Shown here piece after piece: positions 27,073 through 36,038 of a stretch of 64,000 nucleotides of DNA. Where the stretch lies: contig NZ_FNQT01000006.1 in the NCBI RefSeq assembly GCF_900107665.1, positions 1-64,000 on the forward strand, given 5' to 3'. The position numbers and the translations under genes are program-made. The notes under the pieces were generated by a model that was not told the origin of the DNA, ran no database searches, and saw nothing but the letters and a program-made list of their open reading frames with translations. Every line of letters starts with the position of its first letter. The first letter of the stretch is position 1. The DNA comes from Haloplanus vescus. GTDB lineage: Archaea; Halobacteriota; Halobacteria; Halobacteriales; Haloferacaceae.

Positions 27073-27356
27073 TCACACTCGACGCAGGCCGCCTCGACGT
27101 CGGCGTCGGCGTCTTTGGCTAGTGCCGTTTCGTTGAGCTGGTAGAGATTCTGTCGTGCGTCGGCGAAGTAGACGTCCTCGTCTACGATACCGATTTCTTC
27201 GAGTCGTTCGAGCGCGTATCGGACCGTTCGAGCCGACAGCATCGACTCTTCGACGATCCCCTTCTGTGTCAACGAGCCGTTGTATTCGAGGACCTTGAAG
27301 ACCAATTTCGCGCTCGGCGGGAGGTCGTCTAGACCCTCCTCGTCAGTTCCAGCCAT
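27069..27356 (-). CDS. Small winged-helix (MarR/Lrp-like) protein
   Basis: Protein of 95 residues. PPSAKLVFKVLEYNGSLTQKGIVEESMLSARTVRYALERLEEIGIVDED is a complete winged helix-turn-helix, followed by a wing strand FADARQNLYQL and a C-terminal CVEC that could bind metal or form a disulfide. The ATG at 27356 matches the acidic start of relatives. It is probably a transcription factor; its target is unknown. Divergent from the acyl-CoA synthetase gene across about 165 bases. Confidence 0.82.
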   Translation of the reverse strand: MAGTDEEGLDDLPPSAKLVFKVLEYNGSLTQKGIVEESMLSARTVRYALERLEEIGIVDEDVYFADARQNLYQLNETALAKDADADVEAACVECD

Positions 27357-27520
27357 CACCCGAAACCAGTAGGGCCACGGGCTTAAATGTTCACAGACAC
27401 GGAACAAACGTTTGCGTACTCGTCACGATTAGTCACGAAAGTTCGACACCCAGCGTATCGCCCCTCGACAATAGTGCCACTAAAGCCACGATTAATGAGG
27501 GGGGTGGAAGTTGGTAGAGT

Positions 27521-29614
27521 ATGTCACGACAACTCGACTCACTGTTCGACCCGTCGTCGCTGGCCATCGTCGGCGCCAGCCCCGATTCGTGGTACTCCTC
27601 CCGTATCACGGACAACCTCCTCTCCTACGGCTACAACGGTGACGTCTACCTCGTCAACCCGAACCGCGAGGAGGCGTGGGAGCGGCCCTGCTACGACTCC
27701 GTCTCCGACCTCCCGGAGGTGGTCGACCTCGTGGTCGTCGTCGTCCCCCGCGAACACGTCGTCGACGTAGTACGTGAGTCCGGTGAGGTTGGTGTCCCCG
27801 CCGCGCTTGTCATCACGACCGGGTTCAGCGAGGCCGACGAGCACGGCGCCGAACTCGAAGCCGACCTGGAAGCCACCGCCGCCGAGTACGACATCAGCGT
27901 CGCGGGGCCGAACTGCATCGGCCTCGCCAACGCACAGGCGGGGACGGTGTTGACCGGCCTCTGCTCTCGCGAACCCGAACCCGGGAACATCGGCCTCGCC
28001 AGCCAGTCTGGCGCCCTCTCCTTTGCCACCTTCTACGAGAACGCCGCCGACGAGGACACCCACTTCTCGCACGTCATCTCGACAGGCAACGAGGTGGACC
28101 AGAGCCTCGCGGACTACGTGGAGTACATGGCCGCCGACCCCGACGTCGACGTCATCTGTACGTACATCGAGGGCGTGACCGAGCCACGGCGGTTCATCGA
28201 GGTAGCCCGCGAGACGGTGGCGACGGGGACGCCCGTCCTCGCCGTGAAGGTCGGGAGTTCGGACGTGGCGCAGGCGGCCGCCGAATCCCACACGGGGTCG
28301 CTGACCGGCAACGACGCCGCGTGGGACGCCGCCTTCGGTCAAGCGGGCATCGAGCGCGTCCCGGACATCCCCGACCTCACGACGCGGGCGCAGGCCCACG
28401 CTGCCTTCGACCCGCCGGACTCCCGGCGCGTCTGCGTCGCGTCGACCAGCGGTGGCCTCGCAACGCTCTTGGCCGACTTGGCCGAGGAGCGCGGCCTCGA
28501 ACTCCCGTCGCTCGACGACTCGACGGAGACGGCCCTGCTGGAGATGGACGACCTGCTCACCTTCGGCGAACTCCACAACCCGGTCGACATCCGCGCGGCC
28601 GGCGCCGAGGTGCTGACCGAGGTGGCGGACGTGCTCTTTGCCGACGACAACTTCGACGCCTACGTCTTCGGCATCGGCCTCTCGATGGTCGACGAGGACG
28701 CCGACGCCATCGCGGACCGCTTGCTCGAACTCGGCGAGATGACGGACGACCCCGTCATCTTCCTGTGGACGGGTCGGAAGGAACCGGACGAACTCGACGA
28801 CCCCCAGCCCTACGAGCGAGTTCGTGCCGAGTACCCCCTCTACTACGAGCCGACCAAGTCCATCGACGCGCTGGCGTCGCTGGTCAACTTCGACGAGGCA
28901 CGCGACCGACTCGTGGGCCGCCCACCCTTCGAGCTCGACGAGGCGAACGGCTCCGACCTGCCGAGCGACACCACGCTCACGTGGTCGCAGGCGACGACCC
29001 TGCTCGACGACTACGGCCTCGACCTGCCCGCCACTCGGTCGGCGTCGTCGAGCGAGGAGGCCGCCCGCTACGCCAGCCAAATCGGCACGCCCGTCGTGAT
29101 GAAGGTGGACTCGCCCGACATCGCCCACCGCAACCAGGTGGGGGCGGTCCGGGTCGGCGTCGAGTCGCCCTCGGCGGCCCAGCGAGCGTACGAGGAAATC
29201 GTCGCGAACGTCTTCGAACACGACCCAGAGGCGACCATCGAGGGCGTCCTCGTCCAGGAGATGGTCGAGAGCGGCGTCGAAGCGCTCGTCGGTGCGTCAC
29301 AGGACCCGAACCTCGGCCCGGTCGTCACGCTGGGGTCCGGGGGGACGCAGGTGGAGGCACTCCAGGACACCACGCACCTCATCGCCCCCTTCGGCAAGGG
29401 CGACGCCTACGGCGCCCTCAAACGGACGGACATCCCGGCACGCTTCGAACACGAGTTCGGGCCCGACGCGTCGCTGGATAGCCTCGCCAACCTCGTCACC
29501 AAAGTGGGGTCGCTCGTCGCCAGCCGACGCGACGTGGCGGAACTCGACCTCAACCCCGTGATGGTTCGCCCGGAGCGGAGCGTCTGCGTGGACGCGTTCG
29601 TCCGCACCGACTGA
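27521..29614 (+). CDS. ADP-forming acyl-CoA (acetate-CoA) synthetase, fused alpha-beta
   Basis: Single-chain NDP-forming acyl-CoA ligase of 697 residues, which makes ATP from acetyl-CoA or other acyl-CoA. Order: CoA-binding domain (VGASPDSWYSSR near 17), succinyl-CoA-ligase-like domains with phospho-histidine site ESHTGSLTGND (H257), then an ATP-grasp domain (ATRSASSSEEAARYASQIG, PVVMKVDSPDIAHR, ILVQEMV-type strand) ending AELDLNPVMV. Fused alpha-beta chains are the halophile form. Substrate (acetate, propionate, branched or aryl acid) is not decidable from sequence alone. Confidence 0.93.
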   Translation: MSRQLDSLFDPSSLAIVGASPDSWYSSRITDNLLSYGYNGDVYLVNPNREEAWERPCYDSVSDLPEVVDLVVVVVPREHVVDVVRESGEVGVPAALVITTGFSEADEHGAELEADLEATAAEYDISVAGPNCIGLANAQAGTVLTGLCSREPEPGNIGLASQSGALSFATFYENAADEDTHFSHVISTGNEVDQSLADYVEYMAADPDVDVICTYIEGVTEPRRFIEVARETVATGTPVLAVKVGSSDVAQAAAESHTGSLTGNDAAWDAAFGQAGIERVPDIPDLTTRAQAHAAFDPPDSRRVCVASTSGGLATLLADLAEERGLELPSLDDSTETALLEMDDLLTFGELHNPVDIRAAGAEVLTEVADVLFADDNFDAYVFGIGLSMVDEDADAIADRLLELGEMTDDPVIFLWTGRKEPDELDDPQPYERVRAEYPLYYEPTKSIDALASLVNFDEARDRLVGRPPFELDEANGSDLPSDTTLTWSQATTLLDDYGLDLPATRSASSSEEAARYASQIGTPVVMKVDSPDIAHRNQVGAVRVGVESPSAAQRAYEEIVANVFEHDPEATIEGVLVQEMVESGVEALVGASQDPNLGPVVTLGSGGTQVEALQDTTHLIAPFGKGDAYGALKRTDIPARFEHEFGPDASLDSLANLVTKVGSLVASRRDVAELDLNPVMVRPERSVCVDAFVRTD

Positions 29615-29716
29615 GCGCGCCGTGAACGGGTAGTGTCGGTCGACTCCGATACGCGCTGTATCGGTCGCGTTCCCCGTATCGAACACCTTTTCATTCTCGC
29701 CGTCGGAGGGTCCTGT

Positions 29717-30031
29717 ATGGCTACGGAAACGCAAACCGGTCTCACGGGGCACGTCCGCGGGGTGACGGTCACCACGCTGGCCTGCCTCGGCGGCGTCGCG
29801 GCAGCGCTCGCCGCCGCCGTCGTCGTCGGGACCAGCGCCGCGGCCGCCACGGACACGCAGACGCTGTTGCCCGTGGTCGCCGCAGTCGCCATTCAGTACC
29901 CCATCCTGAAGGCGATTGGCGTCGATACCGGCGACTTCGGCGCGAAGGACCACCTCTACGTCGGGTTCATGACGTTCGCGCTCTGGTTCATAACCTACGC
30001 AATTCTCCTCACCACTGGCGCGACCCTGTAA
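29717..30031 (+). CDS. EMC6-like membrane protein
   Basis: Protein of 104 residues with three hydrophobic helices (about 19-42, 46-64 and 80-101). A helix pair joined by a polar loop (GVDTGDFGAKDHLYV) before the last helix is the layout of archaeal EMC6-like proteins. In eukaryotes EMC6 works with EMC3 in membrane-protein insertion, and an EMC3-like gene also lies in this window (51681-52577). The assignment rests on pattern and memory of haloarchaeal annotations. It ends two bases before the ABCE1 start. Confidence 0.72.
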   Translation: MATETQTGLTGHVRGVTVTTLACLGGVAAALAAAVVVGTSAAAATDTQTLLPVVAAVAIQYPILKAIGVDTGDFGAKDHLYVGFMTFALWFITYAILLTTGATL

Positions 30032-30033
30032 TC

Positions 30034-31863
30034 ATGGCCGATGACAGTATCGCGGTCGTCGACCTCGACCGGTGTCAACCCGACCGCTGCAACTACGAGT
30101 GTGCGAACTTCTGCCCGCCGAACCGAACGGGCGAAGAGTGCATCGTCACCCTCGAAGAGCGTCACGACGACCCCGACCTCTACGAGGGTGGCCCGGAGCA
30201 GATTAGCATCTCCGAGGAGCTCTGTCTGGGCGAATCCTGCGGTATCTGCGTCGAGAAGTGTCCGTTCGACGCCATCGAAATCATCAATCTCCCCTCCGAA
30301 CTGAACGACGACCCGGTCCACCGCTACGGCGAGAACGCCTTCTCGCTCTACGGCCTGCCGATTCCGGAGTCCGGCACGGTGACCGGGCTGCTCGGCCCGA
30401 ACGGCATCGGGAAGTCGACGGCCGTCCACGCCCTCGCGGGCGAGATGGTCCCTAACCTCGGGCAGTACGATGACGACCCCGACTGGGAGACGGTGCTTGA
30501 CCAATACCGCGGCACCGCGCTCCAGAACTACCTCGAACGCCTCATCGACGACGACGTCACCGTCGCTCGCAAGCCCCAGTACATCGACCGCATCCCGGAC
30601 CAGTTCGATGGCAACACGCGCGCGCTCCTCGAACAGACCGACGAGCGCGGCGCCGTCGACGACCTCATCGATCGGCTCTCCATCCGGCCGGTCATCGACC
30701 AGCCCATCGACACGCTCTCTGGGGGCGAACTCCAGCGTGTCGCCCTCGCGGCGACGCTCGCTCGCGACGCCGACTTCTACTTCCTCGACGAAATCACGCC
30801 CTACCTCGACATCGGACAGCGCGTGACTGCGGCGCGTCTCATCCGCGAACTCGCCGACGAGGAGGACCGTTCGATGCTCGTCGTCGAACACGACCTTGCC
30901 GTACTGGACTTGCTCGCCGACCGCCTCCACGTCGCCTACGGTGAACCCGGGGCGTACGGCGTCATCACCGACCCCAAATCGGTGCGAAACGGCATCAACG
31001 AGTACCTACAGGGCTACCTCGACAACGAGAACATGCGTATCCGCCCGAACGAAATCACGTTCGAGGAGCACGCGCCTCGCGAGTCGGTGTCGGGGACGCC
31101 GCTGGTGGAGTACCCCGACATCTCGAAGTCCTACGGTGAGGGCGAGTTCTCGCTCGACGTGGAGGGTGGCACCATCTACGAGAGCGAGGTGCTCGGCGTG
31201 GTCGGGCCGAACGGTATCGGGAAGTCGACGCTCGCGAAGCTGTTCGCGGGGTCGCTCGAACCCGACGGCGACGAACTCGACTTCGAACTCGACATCGCCT
31301 ACAAGCCTCAGTACATCGAGGTGGACCAGCCGATGCGCGTCGACATCTTCCTCTCCTCGATTACCGACGACTTCGGCACCTCGTTCTGGAACACGGAAAT
31401 CGCCAAGCCGCTCCAACTGGAGCGCATCATGGAACAGCAGCTGACCGACCTCTCGGGCGGGGAGCGTCAGCGTGTCGCCATCGCGGCCTGCCTGTCGAAA
31501 GAGGCCGACCTCTATCTGCTCGACGAACCCTCGGCCCACCTCGACGTGGAACAGCGTGTGCAGGCCACCACCGCCATCCGGCGCTACGCCGAGAACCACG
31601 ACGCCACCGCGATGGTCATCGACCACGACATCTACATGATCGACCTGCTGGCCGACCGCCTGATGGTGTTCGACGGCGAACCCGCCGAACACGGCCACGC
31701 CTCGACGCCGCAGGACATGCGCTCGGGCATGAACGACTTCCTCGCCGACCTCGACATCACGTTCCGGCGCGACGAGCGGACGGGCCGCCCCCGCATCAAC
31801 AAGCCCGAGAGCCAACTCGACCGCGAGCAGAAGCGAGAGGGCGAGTACTACTACGCGCCCTGA
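30034..31863 (+). CDS. ABCE1/RLI ribosome-recycling ATPase
   Basis: Splits ribosomes after termination. The 609-residue protein has two N-terminal iron-sulfur motifs (CQPDRCNYECANFC and CLGESCGICVEKCP), then two ABC domains: Walker A GPNGIGKST near residues 126 and 392, signatures LSGGELQRV and LSGGERQRV, and Walker B FYFLDE and YLLDEPS. The hinge and the insert after the first Walker A are as in archaeal RLI. Universally conserved and essential. It follows the EMC6-like gene with a two-base gap, so the pair is probably cotranscribed. Confidence 0.98.
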   Translation: MADDSIAVVDLDRCQPDRCNYECANFCPPNRTGEECIVTLEERHDDPDLYEGGPEQISISEELCLGESCGICVEKCPFDAIEIINLPSELNDDPVHRYGENAFSLYGLPIPESGTVTGLLGPNGIGKSTAVHALAGEMVPNLGQYDDDPDWETVLDQYRGTALQNYLERLIDDDVTVARKPQYIDRIPDQFDGNTRALLEQTDERGAVDDLIDRLSIRPVIDQPIDTLSGGELQRVALAATLARDADFYFLDEITPYLDIGQRVTAARLIRELADEEDRSMLVVEHDLAVLDLLADRLHVAYGEPGAYGVITDPKSVRNGINEYLQGYLDNENMRIRPNEITFEEHAPRESVSGTPLVEYPDISKSYGEGEFSLDVEGGTIYESEVLGVVGPNGIGKSTLAKLFAGSLEPDGDELDFELDIAYKPQYIEVDQPMRVDIFLSSITDDFGTSFWNTEIAKPLQLERIMEQQLTDLSGGERQRVAIAACLSKEADLYLLDEPSAHLDVEQRVQATTAIRRYAENHDATAMVIDHDIYMIDLLADRLMVFDGEPAEHGHASTPQDMRSGMNDFLADLDITFRRDERTGRPRINKPESQLDREQKREGEYYYAP

Positions 31864-31930
31864 ACGCGACTGCCCGCCACTCGCGCACGACCGCCACACC
31901 GTTTACGTCGACGCGACCCAACGCCCAGCC

Positions 31931-32047
31931 ATGGCAGAGTCTCCCACAGCAACCGAGGACGACCTCGAACGCCCCAAATTCCGCGGGTGTGTCGTCTGTT
32001 ACTCCGTCGAGATGGTCGCCTACGGCGTCCGTCGGGCGCGGCGCTGA
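31931..32047 (+). CDS. 38-residue protein with a CVVC motif
   Basis: Short ORF with ATG 31931 and TGA 32045-32047. The product starts MAESPTATEDDLERPKFRG, continues with CVVC at residues 20-23 and ends in a basic VRRARR tail. The acidic-then-basic layout, the metal-binding-like CxxC and a TTTACG box about 30 bases upstream support a real small protein; many haloarchaeal proteins under 70 residues have such motifs. A single CxxC would need dimerisation or another partner to bind zinc. It lies between the ABCE1 and amidohydrolase genes. Confidence 0.6.
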   Translation: MAESPTATEDDLERPKFRGCVVCYSVEMVAYGVRRARR

Positions 32048-32094
32048 ATCGCTCGCCCCAAAGCGTTAACGCGCTCGCCCGCGGCAGGTCGATT

Positions 32095-33627
32095 ATGACC
32101 GCGGCCGCCGACCTCCTGTTGACGAACGCGGAGGTTCACACCCTCGCCCGTCCCGACGAGACTCACGAGGCCGTCGCCGTCCGCGACGGCCGCATCGTCC
32201 GCGTCGGCGACGCCTACGAACTCGACTTCCTCGCCGGCGTCGACACCCGTGTCGTCGACTGCGAGGGCGGAGTCCTCCTCCCCGGCTTCATCGACGCCCA
32301 CACCCACCTCGACGTGCTGGGCCGTCGCCTCGTCCACGCCGACCTCTCCGAGGCCGAGAGTCGGGCCGAGGCGCTCGATATCCTACAGTCCCGGGCCGAG
32401 GCCGTCGACGCCGGCGACCCCGTCCTCGGCGTCGGCTACGACGAACACGCGTGGGGCGAGCGCGACTACCTCACGCGCGCTGACCTCGACGCCGTCGACG
32501 CCGCGGGCCCCGTCGTCGCCGTGCGCGAGGACCTCCACGTCGTCTCACTCGACACCACCGCTGTCGAGCGCTACCTCCCCGACCCGTCCGCGGACGGTGT
32601 CCGGCGCGACGCCGCGGGGCCGACGGGCGTCGTCGTCGAGGAGGCTGCGAAGACGGTCCTCGACGCTCTCGAACCGGGCGCCGACGAGATGGCGCGACTG
32701 CTCCGGGCGGCCCAAGACCACGCCACCGCCCGTGGCGTCACGGGCGTCCACGACATGATTCGGCGGCCGCAGGCCGCCCGCGCCTACCGCGATTTGGCTC
32801 GGGACGGCGCCCTGTCGCTTCGGGTGCGACTCAACTACTGGGCGGACCACCTCGACGCCCTGCAGGACGCGGGCTTGCGGACGAACCACGGCGACGGACT
32901 GGTTCGCGTCGGCGCGCTCAAGACGTACACGGACGGAAGCCTCGGCGGGCGGACGGCGCGACTCTCGGAACCCTATGCCGACGCCCCCGACGAGCGTGGG
33001 GAGTGGGTCGTCGACCCGGCGGCGCTCCAGTCGCTGTTTGAGGCGGCCGAGGCCGCCGGCTTTCAGGTGGCCGTCCACGCCATCGGCGACGAAGCGGTCG
33101 ACGCCGTCGCCGAGGCGTTCGCGGACGGCGACTCGACGGCGCGGCATCGAATCGAACACGCCGAACTCGCGAGCGACGCGACTATCGACCGACTGGCCGA
33201 CGCCGGCGCCGTCGCCTCGGTCCAGCCCAACTTCCATCGCTGGGCGGGCGAGTCGGGGCTGTACGCCGACCGACTGGGCGAGCGCTGGCGCGAGACGAAC
33301 CGTCTCCGCCGACTGGTCGACGCGGGCGTCCCCCTCGCGTTCGGGAGCGACGGGATGCCACTCGACCCGCTCTACGGCGTGCATCGCGCCGTCAACGCAC
33401 CGACCGACGCACAGGGCCTCGGCGTGACCGAGGCGCTCCGGGCGTACACCCTCGGGAGCGCGTACGCCGGCTTCGACGAGGACCGACTGGGAACGGTCGA
33501 ACCGGGCAAGTGCGCCGATTTGGTCGTCCTTGACGACTCGCCGTGGGAGCGGTCGGGCGCCATCGACGACATCGACGTGACGCTGACCGTCGTCGACGGC
33601 GCCGTCGTGTACGAAGCGGATACTTAA
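32095..33627 (+). CDS. Amidohydrolase (YtcJ-like, amidohydrolase family 3)
   Basis: Protein of 510 residues with a TIM-barrel metal-dependent hydrolase domain between two beta halves. Metal-site motifs are GFIDAHTHLD (HxH, about residue 65), VAVHAIGDEAVDAV, HRIEHAEL and LAFGSDGMP. The C-terminal VEPGKCADLVVLDDSPWE and VDGAVVYEA complete the composite domain. Family members hydrolyse N-formyl or cyclic amide compounds; substrate not assignable. It is 25 bases upstream of pyrF on the same strand. Confidence 0.9.
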   Translation: MTAAADLLLTNAEVHTLARPDETHEAVAVRDGRIVRVGDAYELDFLAGVDTRVVDCEGGVLLPGFIDAHTHLDVLGRRLVHADLSEAESRAEALDILQSRAEAVDAGDPVLGVGYDEHAWGERDYLTRADLDAVDAAGPVVAVREDLHVVSLDTTAVERYLPDPSADGVRRDAAGPTGVVVEEAAKTVLDALEPGADEMARLLRAAQDHATARGVTGVHDMIRRPQAARAYRDLARDGALSLRVRLNYWADHLDALQDAGLRTNHGDGLVRVGALKTYTDGSLGGRTARLSEPYADAPDERGEWVVDPAALQSLFEAAEAAGFQVAVHAIGDEAVDAVAEAFADGDSTARHRIEHAELASDATIDRLADAGAVASVQPNFHRWAGESGLYADRLGERWRETNRLRRLVDAGVPLAFGSDGMPLDPLYGVHRAVNAPTDAQGLGVTEALRAYTLGSAYAGFDEDRLGTVEPGKCADLVVLDDSPWERSGAIDDIDVTLTVVDGAVVYEADT

Positions 33628-33652
33628 GTCCGACCCACCGCGATGCATCTCC

Positions 33653-34465
33653 ATGACCGCGTTCTTCGACCACCTGCGCGAGCGAATCGACCGCGTGGAC
33701 AGCGTCGTCTCGGTCGGCCTCGACGCCGACCCGGACCGCATCCCCGACTTCCTCGACGACCGCGACCTGCCGCGCTGGGCCTTCAACCGCCGAATCATCG
33801 ACGCGACGCACGAACACGCCGCCTGCTACAAGCCCAACGCGGCGTTCTACGAGGACGCCGACGGGTGGCGGGCGCTCCGCGAGACAATCGCCTACGCCCA
33901 CGGGAAGGACGTGCCCGTGTTGCTGGACGCCAAGCGCGCCGATATCGGCAACACCTCGCGGCGGTACGCCGACTTGCTCGACACGGCCGACGCCATCACG
34001 GTGAATCCGTACATGGGTCGGGACTCGCTCGACCCCTTCCTCTCTCGCGAGGAGGCGGGCGTGTTCGTCCTCTGTCGCACCTCGAACCCCGGCGGCGCCG
34101 ACCTGCAGGACCTCGAACTCGCCTCGGGCGAACCGCTGTACCGGCGCGTGGCGGCGCTCGCCGACCTCTGGAACGAGCACGGAAACGTCGGCCTCGTCGT
34201 GGGCGCGACGGCGCCCGAGGAACTCGAGACGCTCCGGCAGGAGGTCCCCGACCTCCCCTTCCTCGTCCCCGGCGTGGGCGCGCAGGGCGGCGACGCGGAG
34301 GCGGCGGTCGAGTATGGCCTCGCGGACGGCGTCGGCCTCGTCAACTCCTCGCGGGGCATCATCTTCGCGGGCGAGGACGCCCCCGACGGGGACGAAGGGG
34401 CGTACTTCGGGGCGGCGGGACAGGCCGCCCGGCAGCTGCAGCGTCGACTCAACCAGTTCCGCTAA
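33653..34465 (+). CDS. pyrF: Orotidine 5'-phosphate decarboxylase
   Basis: Last step of UMP synthesis. The 270-residue protein is of the longer group 2 type. The catalytic DxKxxD lies in LDAKRADIGNT (D92, K94, D97), and SVGLDADPDR marks the first barrel strand. C-terminal VPGVGAQGGDAEAAVEYGL and NSSRGIIFAG bind the phosphate. Nothing is missing. Its TAA stop shares CTAA with the convergent zinc-finger gene. Confidence 0.96.
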   Translation: MTAFFDHLRERIDRVDSVVSVGLDADPDRIPDFLDDRDLPRWAFNRRIIDATHEHAACYKPNAAFYEDADGWRALRETIAYAHGKDVPVLLDAKRADIGNTSRRYADLLDTADAITVNPYMGRDSLDPFLSREEAGVFVLCRTSNPGGADLQDLELASGEPLYRRVAALADLWNEHGNVGLVVGATAPEELETLRQEVPDLPFLVPGVGAQGGDAEAAVEYGLADGVGLVNSSRGIIFAGEDAPDGDEGAYFGAAGQAARQLQRRLNQFR

Positions 34466-34602
34466 CGCAGTCCACCGGCACAGCCGGCACACAGACCGCT
34501 CTCGCGGTCGTAGTGGGCCGGACAGACCGCGGCGCCACACGCGTCGCAGGTGTATCTGGCCGTCGCGGACTCACAGACCTGACAGAGTGTCGTGACGCTC
34601 AT
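34462..34602 (-). CDS. 46-residue zinc-finger protein (HIT/B-box-like)
   Basis: Tiny protein MSVTTLCQVCESATARYTC..., with CQVC, CDAC, CPAH and CAGC pairs: eight potential ligands for two zinc ions in the cross-brace order of HIT-type or B-box fingers. Such modules usually bind proteins. The frame continues upstream only as non-coding sequence, so the ATG at 34602 is used. It lies 68 bases downstream of the membrane protein gene on the same strand. Confidence 0.75.
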   Translation of the reverse strand: MSVTTLCQVCESATARYTCDACGAAVCPAHYDRESGLCAGCAGGLR

Positions 34603-34670
34603 GCGTGAGCGTTCGGCGGCCGGCGGTTTCAGCGTGTGGTCGGACTCGGGCACGTCGCCGTCGGCAATCG

Positions 34671-35402
34671 CTATCGAGCCATGGGCGACACACCGTCGCG
34701 CAGTTGCTCGAACGCCACCGACATCACCGCGAGGTTGAACAGCGTCACCGGCGTGAAACACGCGGCAGCGAGCACCGGCATCACCACGCCGTAGCCCGCG
34801 AGAGAGAGGACGACGTTCGCCACGCCGAAGACGATGCCGACGGCGAAGGCGACGGCGAACACGACGACGAGGACGCCCAGAATCGGCAGGCGGTCGCCGC
34901 GCGAGAGCGCCCAGCTCCGCCGCATCGCCGTCACGAAGTTGTCGTTCTCGACGGCGATGTACATCGGCAGGAACGCGAAGCTGACCGTCAGGAAGATTCC
35001 GGGGACGAGGAGGAGGACGAAGCCGACGCTGACGAGCACCATCGTCACCAGGCCGCCGACGAAGAGGTTGGGGACGGTCCACGCCAACCCCTCGGTGTAG
35101 TACTCCCGCGGGACGGCGTCGCGCTCGCCCGCAACGAACGTCCGCGTCGCGACGATGCTCATCGTCGAGAGACCGAGGAGACAGACGAGGACGACGACGC
35201 CGGCGAGGGGCGTCGGGAGCGAAACCGGCGTGGGGAGCGTCGCTTCGAGACCCCAGCGAGCGTACAGCGCGTTCAGAAAGGCGTTGTACCCGACCTGATA
35301 GACGACGTACAGGGCGGCGTAGACGACGGTAAAGAGCGCGCCGGTTCGACTGGCGAAGCGATAGCCGCCTTGCTTCAGGGCGGCACCGATTTGGAGGGAC
35401 AT
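34671..35402 (-). CDS. Multi-pass membrane protein (DUF7847-like)
   Basis: Protein of 243 residues with about five to six hydrophobic segments. VPNLFVGGLVTMVLVSVGFVLLLVPGIFLTVSFAFLPMYIAVEN is followed by FVTAMRRSWALSRGDRL, the pattern of the haloarchaeal DUF7847 / glycerophosphodiester-phosphodiesterase membrane-domain group. No catalytic residues visible. Role unknown, possibly membrane organisation. Divergent from the J-domain gene. Confidence 0.75.
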   Translation of the reverse strand: MSLQIGAALKQGGYRFASRTGALFTVVYAALYVVYQVGYNAFLNALYARWGLEATLPTPVSLPTPLAGVVVLVCLLGLSTMSIVATRTFVAGERDAVPREYYTEGLAWTVPNLFVGGLVTMVLVSVGFVLLLVPGIFLTVSFAFLPMYIAVENDNFVTAMRRSWALSRGDRLPILGVLVVVFAVAFAVGIVFGVANVVLSLAGYGVVMPVLAAACFTPVTLFNLAVMSVAFEQLRDGVSPMAR

Positions 35403-35483
35403 GCGCCCCGAAATCGTTGGTTATCTGTCGTGTATCTTTCGGTCCCCTCGGGGTCGACAGATTTCGCCGGGACGCTTACAGTC

Positions 35484-35978
35484 GTGGCACCCCGAAACGG
35501 GGACGTGGACAGGGACCGACTCGTCCTCGGACTCGCGGCGGTGTTCGCTGGCCTGACGGTGGTCCTCGTAGTCGTGGCGTTCGTCCGCCAACTGTTCTTG
35601 CTGTTCTTGGCGCTCCCGTTCGCGGCGACGACGTACCTGATGTGGAAGCACGCGACGGGTCGCATCGAGGCCCGCGCCCGGCAGCGAGTTCGGACCGGCC
35701 CTCAGCGCGGCGCTCGACGGCGTGACGCTCGCCGCCGCGTCGCCGACGGCGTGGGCGCCCGTTCCTCGCGAGGCACCTCGCGTACCGCCCCGTCGTCGAC
35801 TCAGTCGCTCTCCCGGCGCGAGGCGTACGATATCCTCGGACTCGACTCCGACGCGAGCGACGATGCGGTCAAGCGCGCCTATCGGGCGAAGGTAAAGGAG
35901 GTTCACCCCGATGCCGACGGCGGCGACGAAGCGGCGTTCAAGCGGGTGAAGCGCGCCTACGAGCGACTGCAACCGTAA
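35484..35978 (+). CDS. Membrane-anchored J-domain (DnaJ-like) protein
   Basis: Protein of 164 residues with GTG start. Two closely spaced hydrophobic helices (about residues 10-50) are followed by a basic Arg-rich linker and a C-terminal J domain: AYDILGLDSDASDDAVKRAYRAKVKEVHPDADGGDEAAFKRVKRAYERL. The HPD tripeptide needed to stimulate DnaK is intact. It probably recruits Hsp70 to the membrane. The GTG at 35484 is chosen because the first helix begins soon after and only antisense-like sequence lies upstream; a GTG at 35505 is possible. Confidence 0.85.
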   Translation: MAPRNGDVDRDRLVLGLAAVFAGLTVVLVVVAFVRQLFLLFLALPFAATTYLMWKHATGRIEARARQRVRTGPQRGARRRDARRRVADGVGARSSRGTSRTAPSSTQSLSRREAYDILGLDSDASDDAVKRAYRAKVKEVHPDADGGDEAAFKRVKRAYERLQP

Positions 35979-36038
35979 TGTGACAACTATACACACACGA
36001 CGGAAAGGGTTTTGTCGTGTGATTACCTACCGCGCCAC

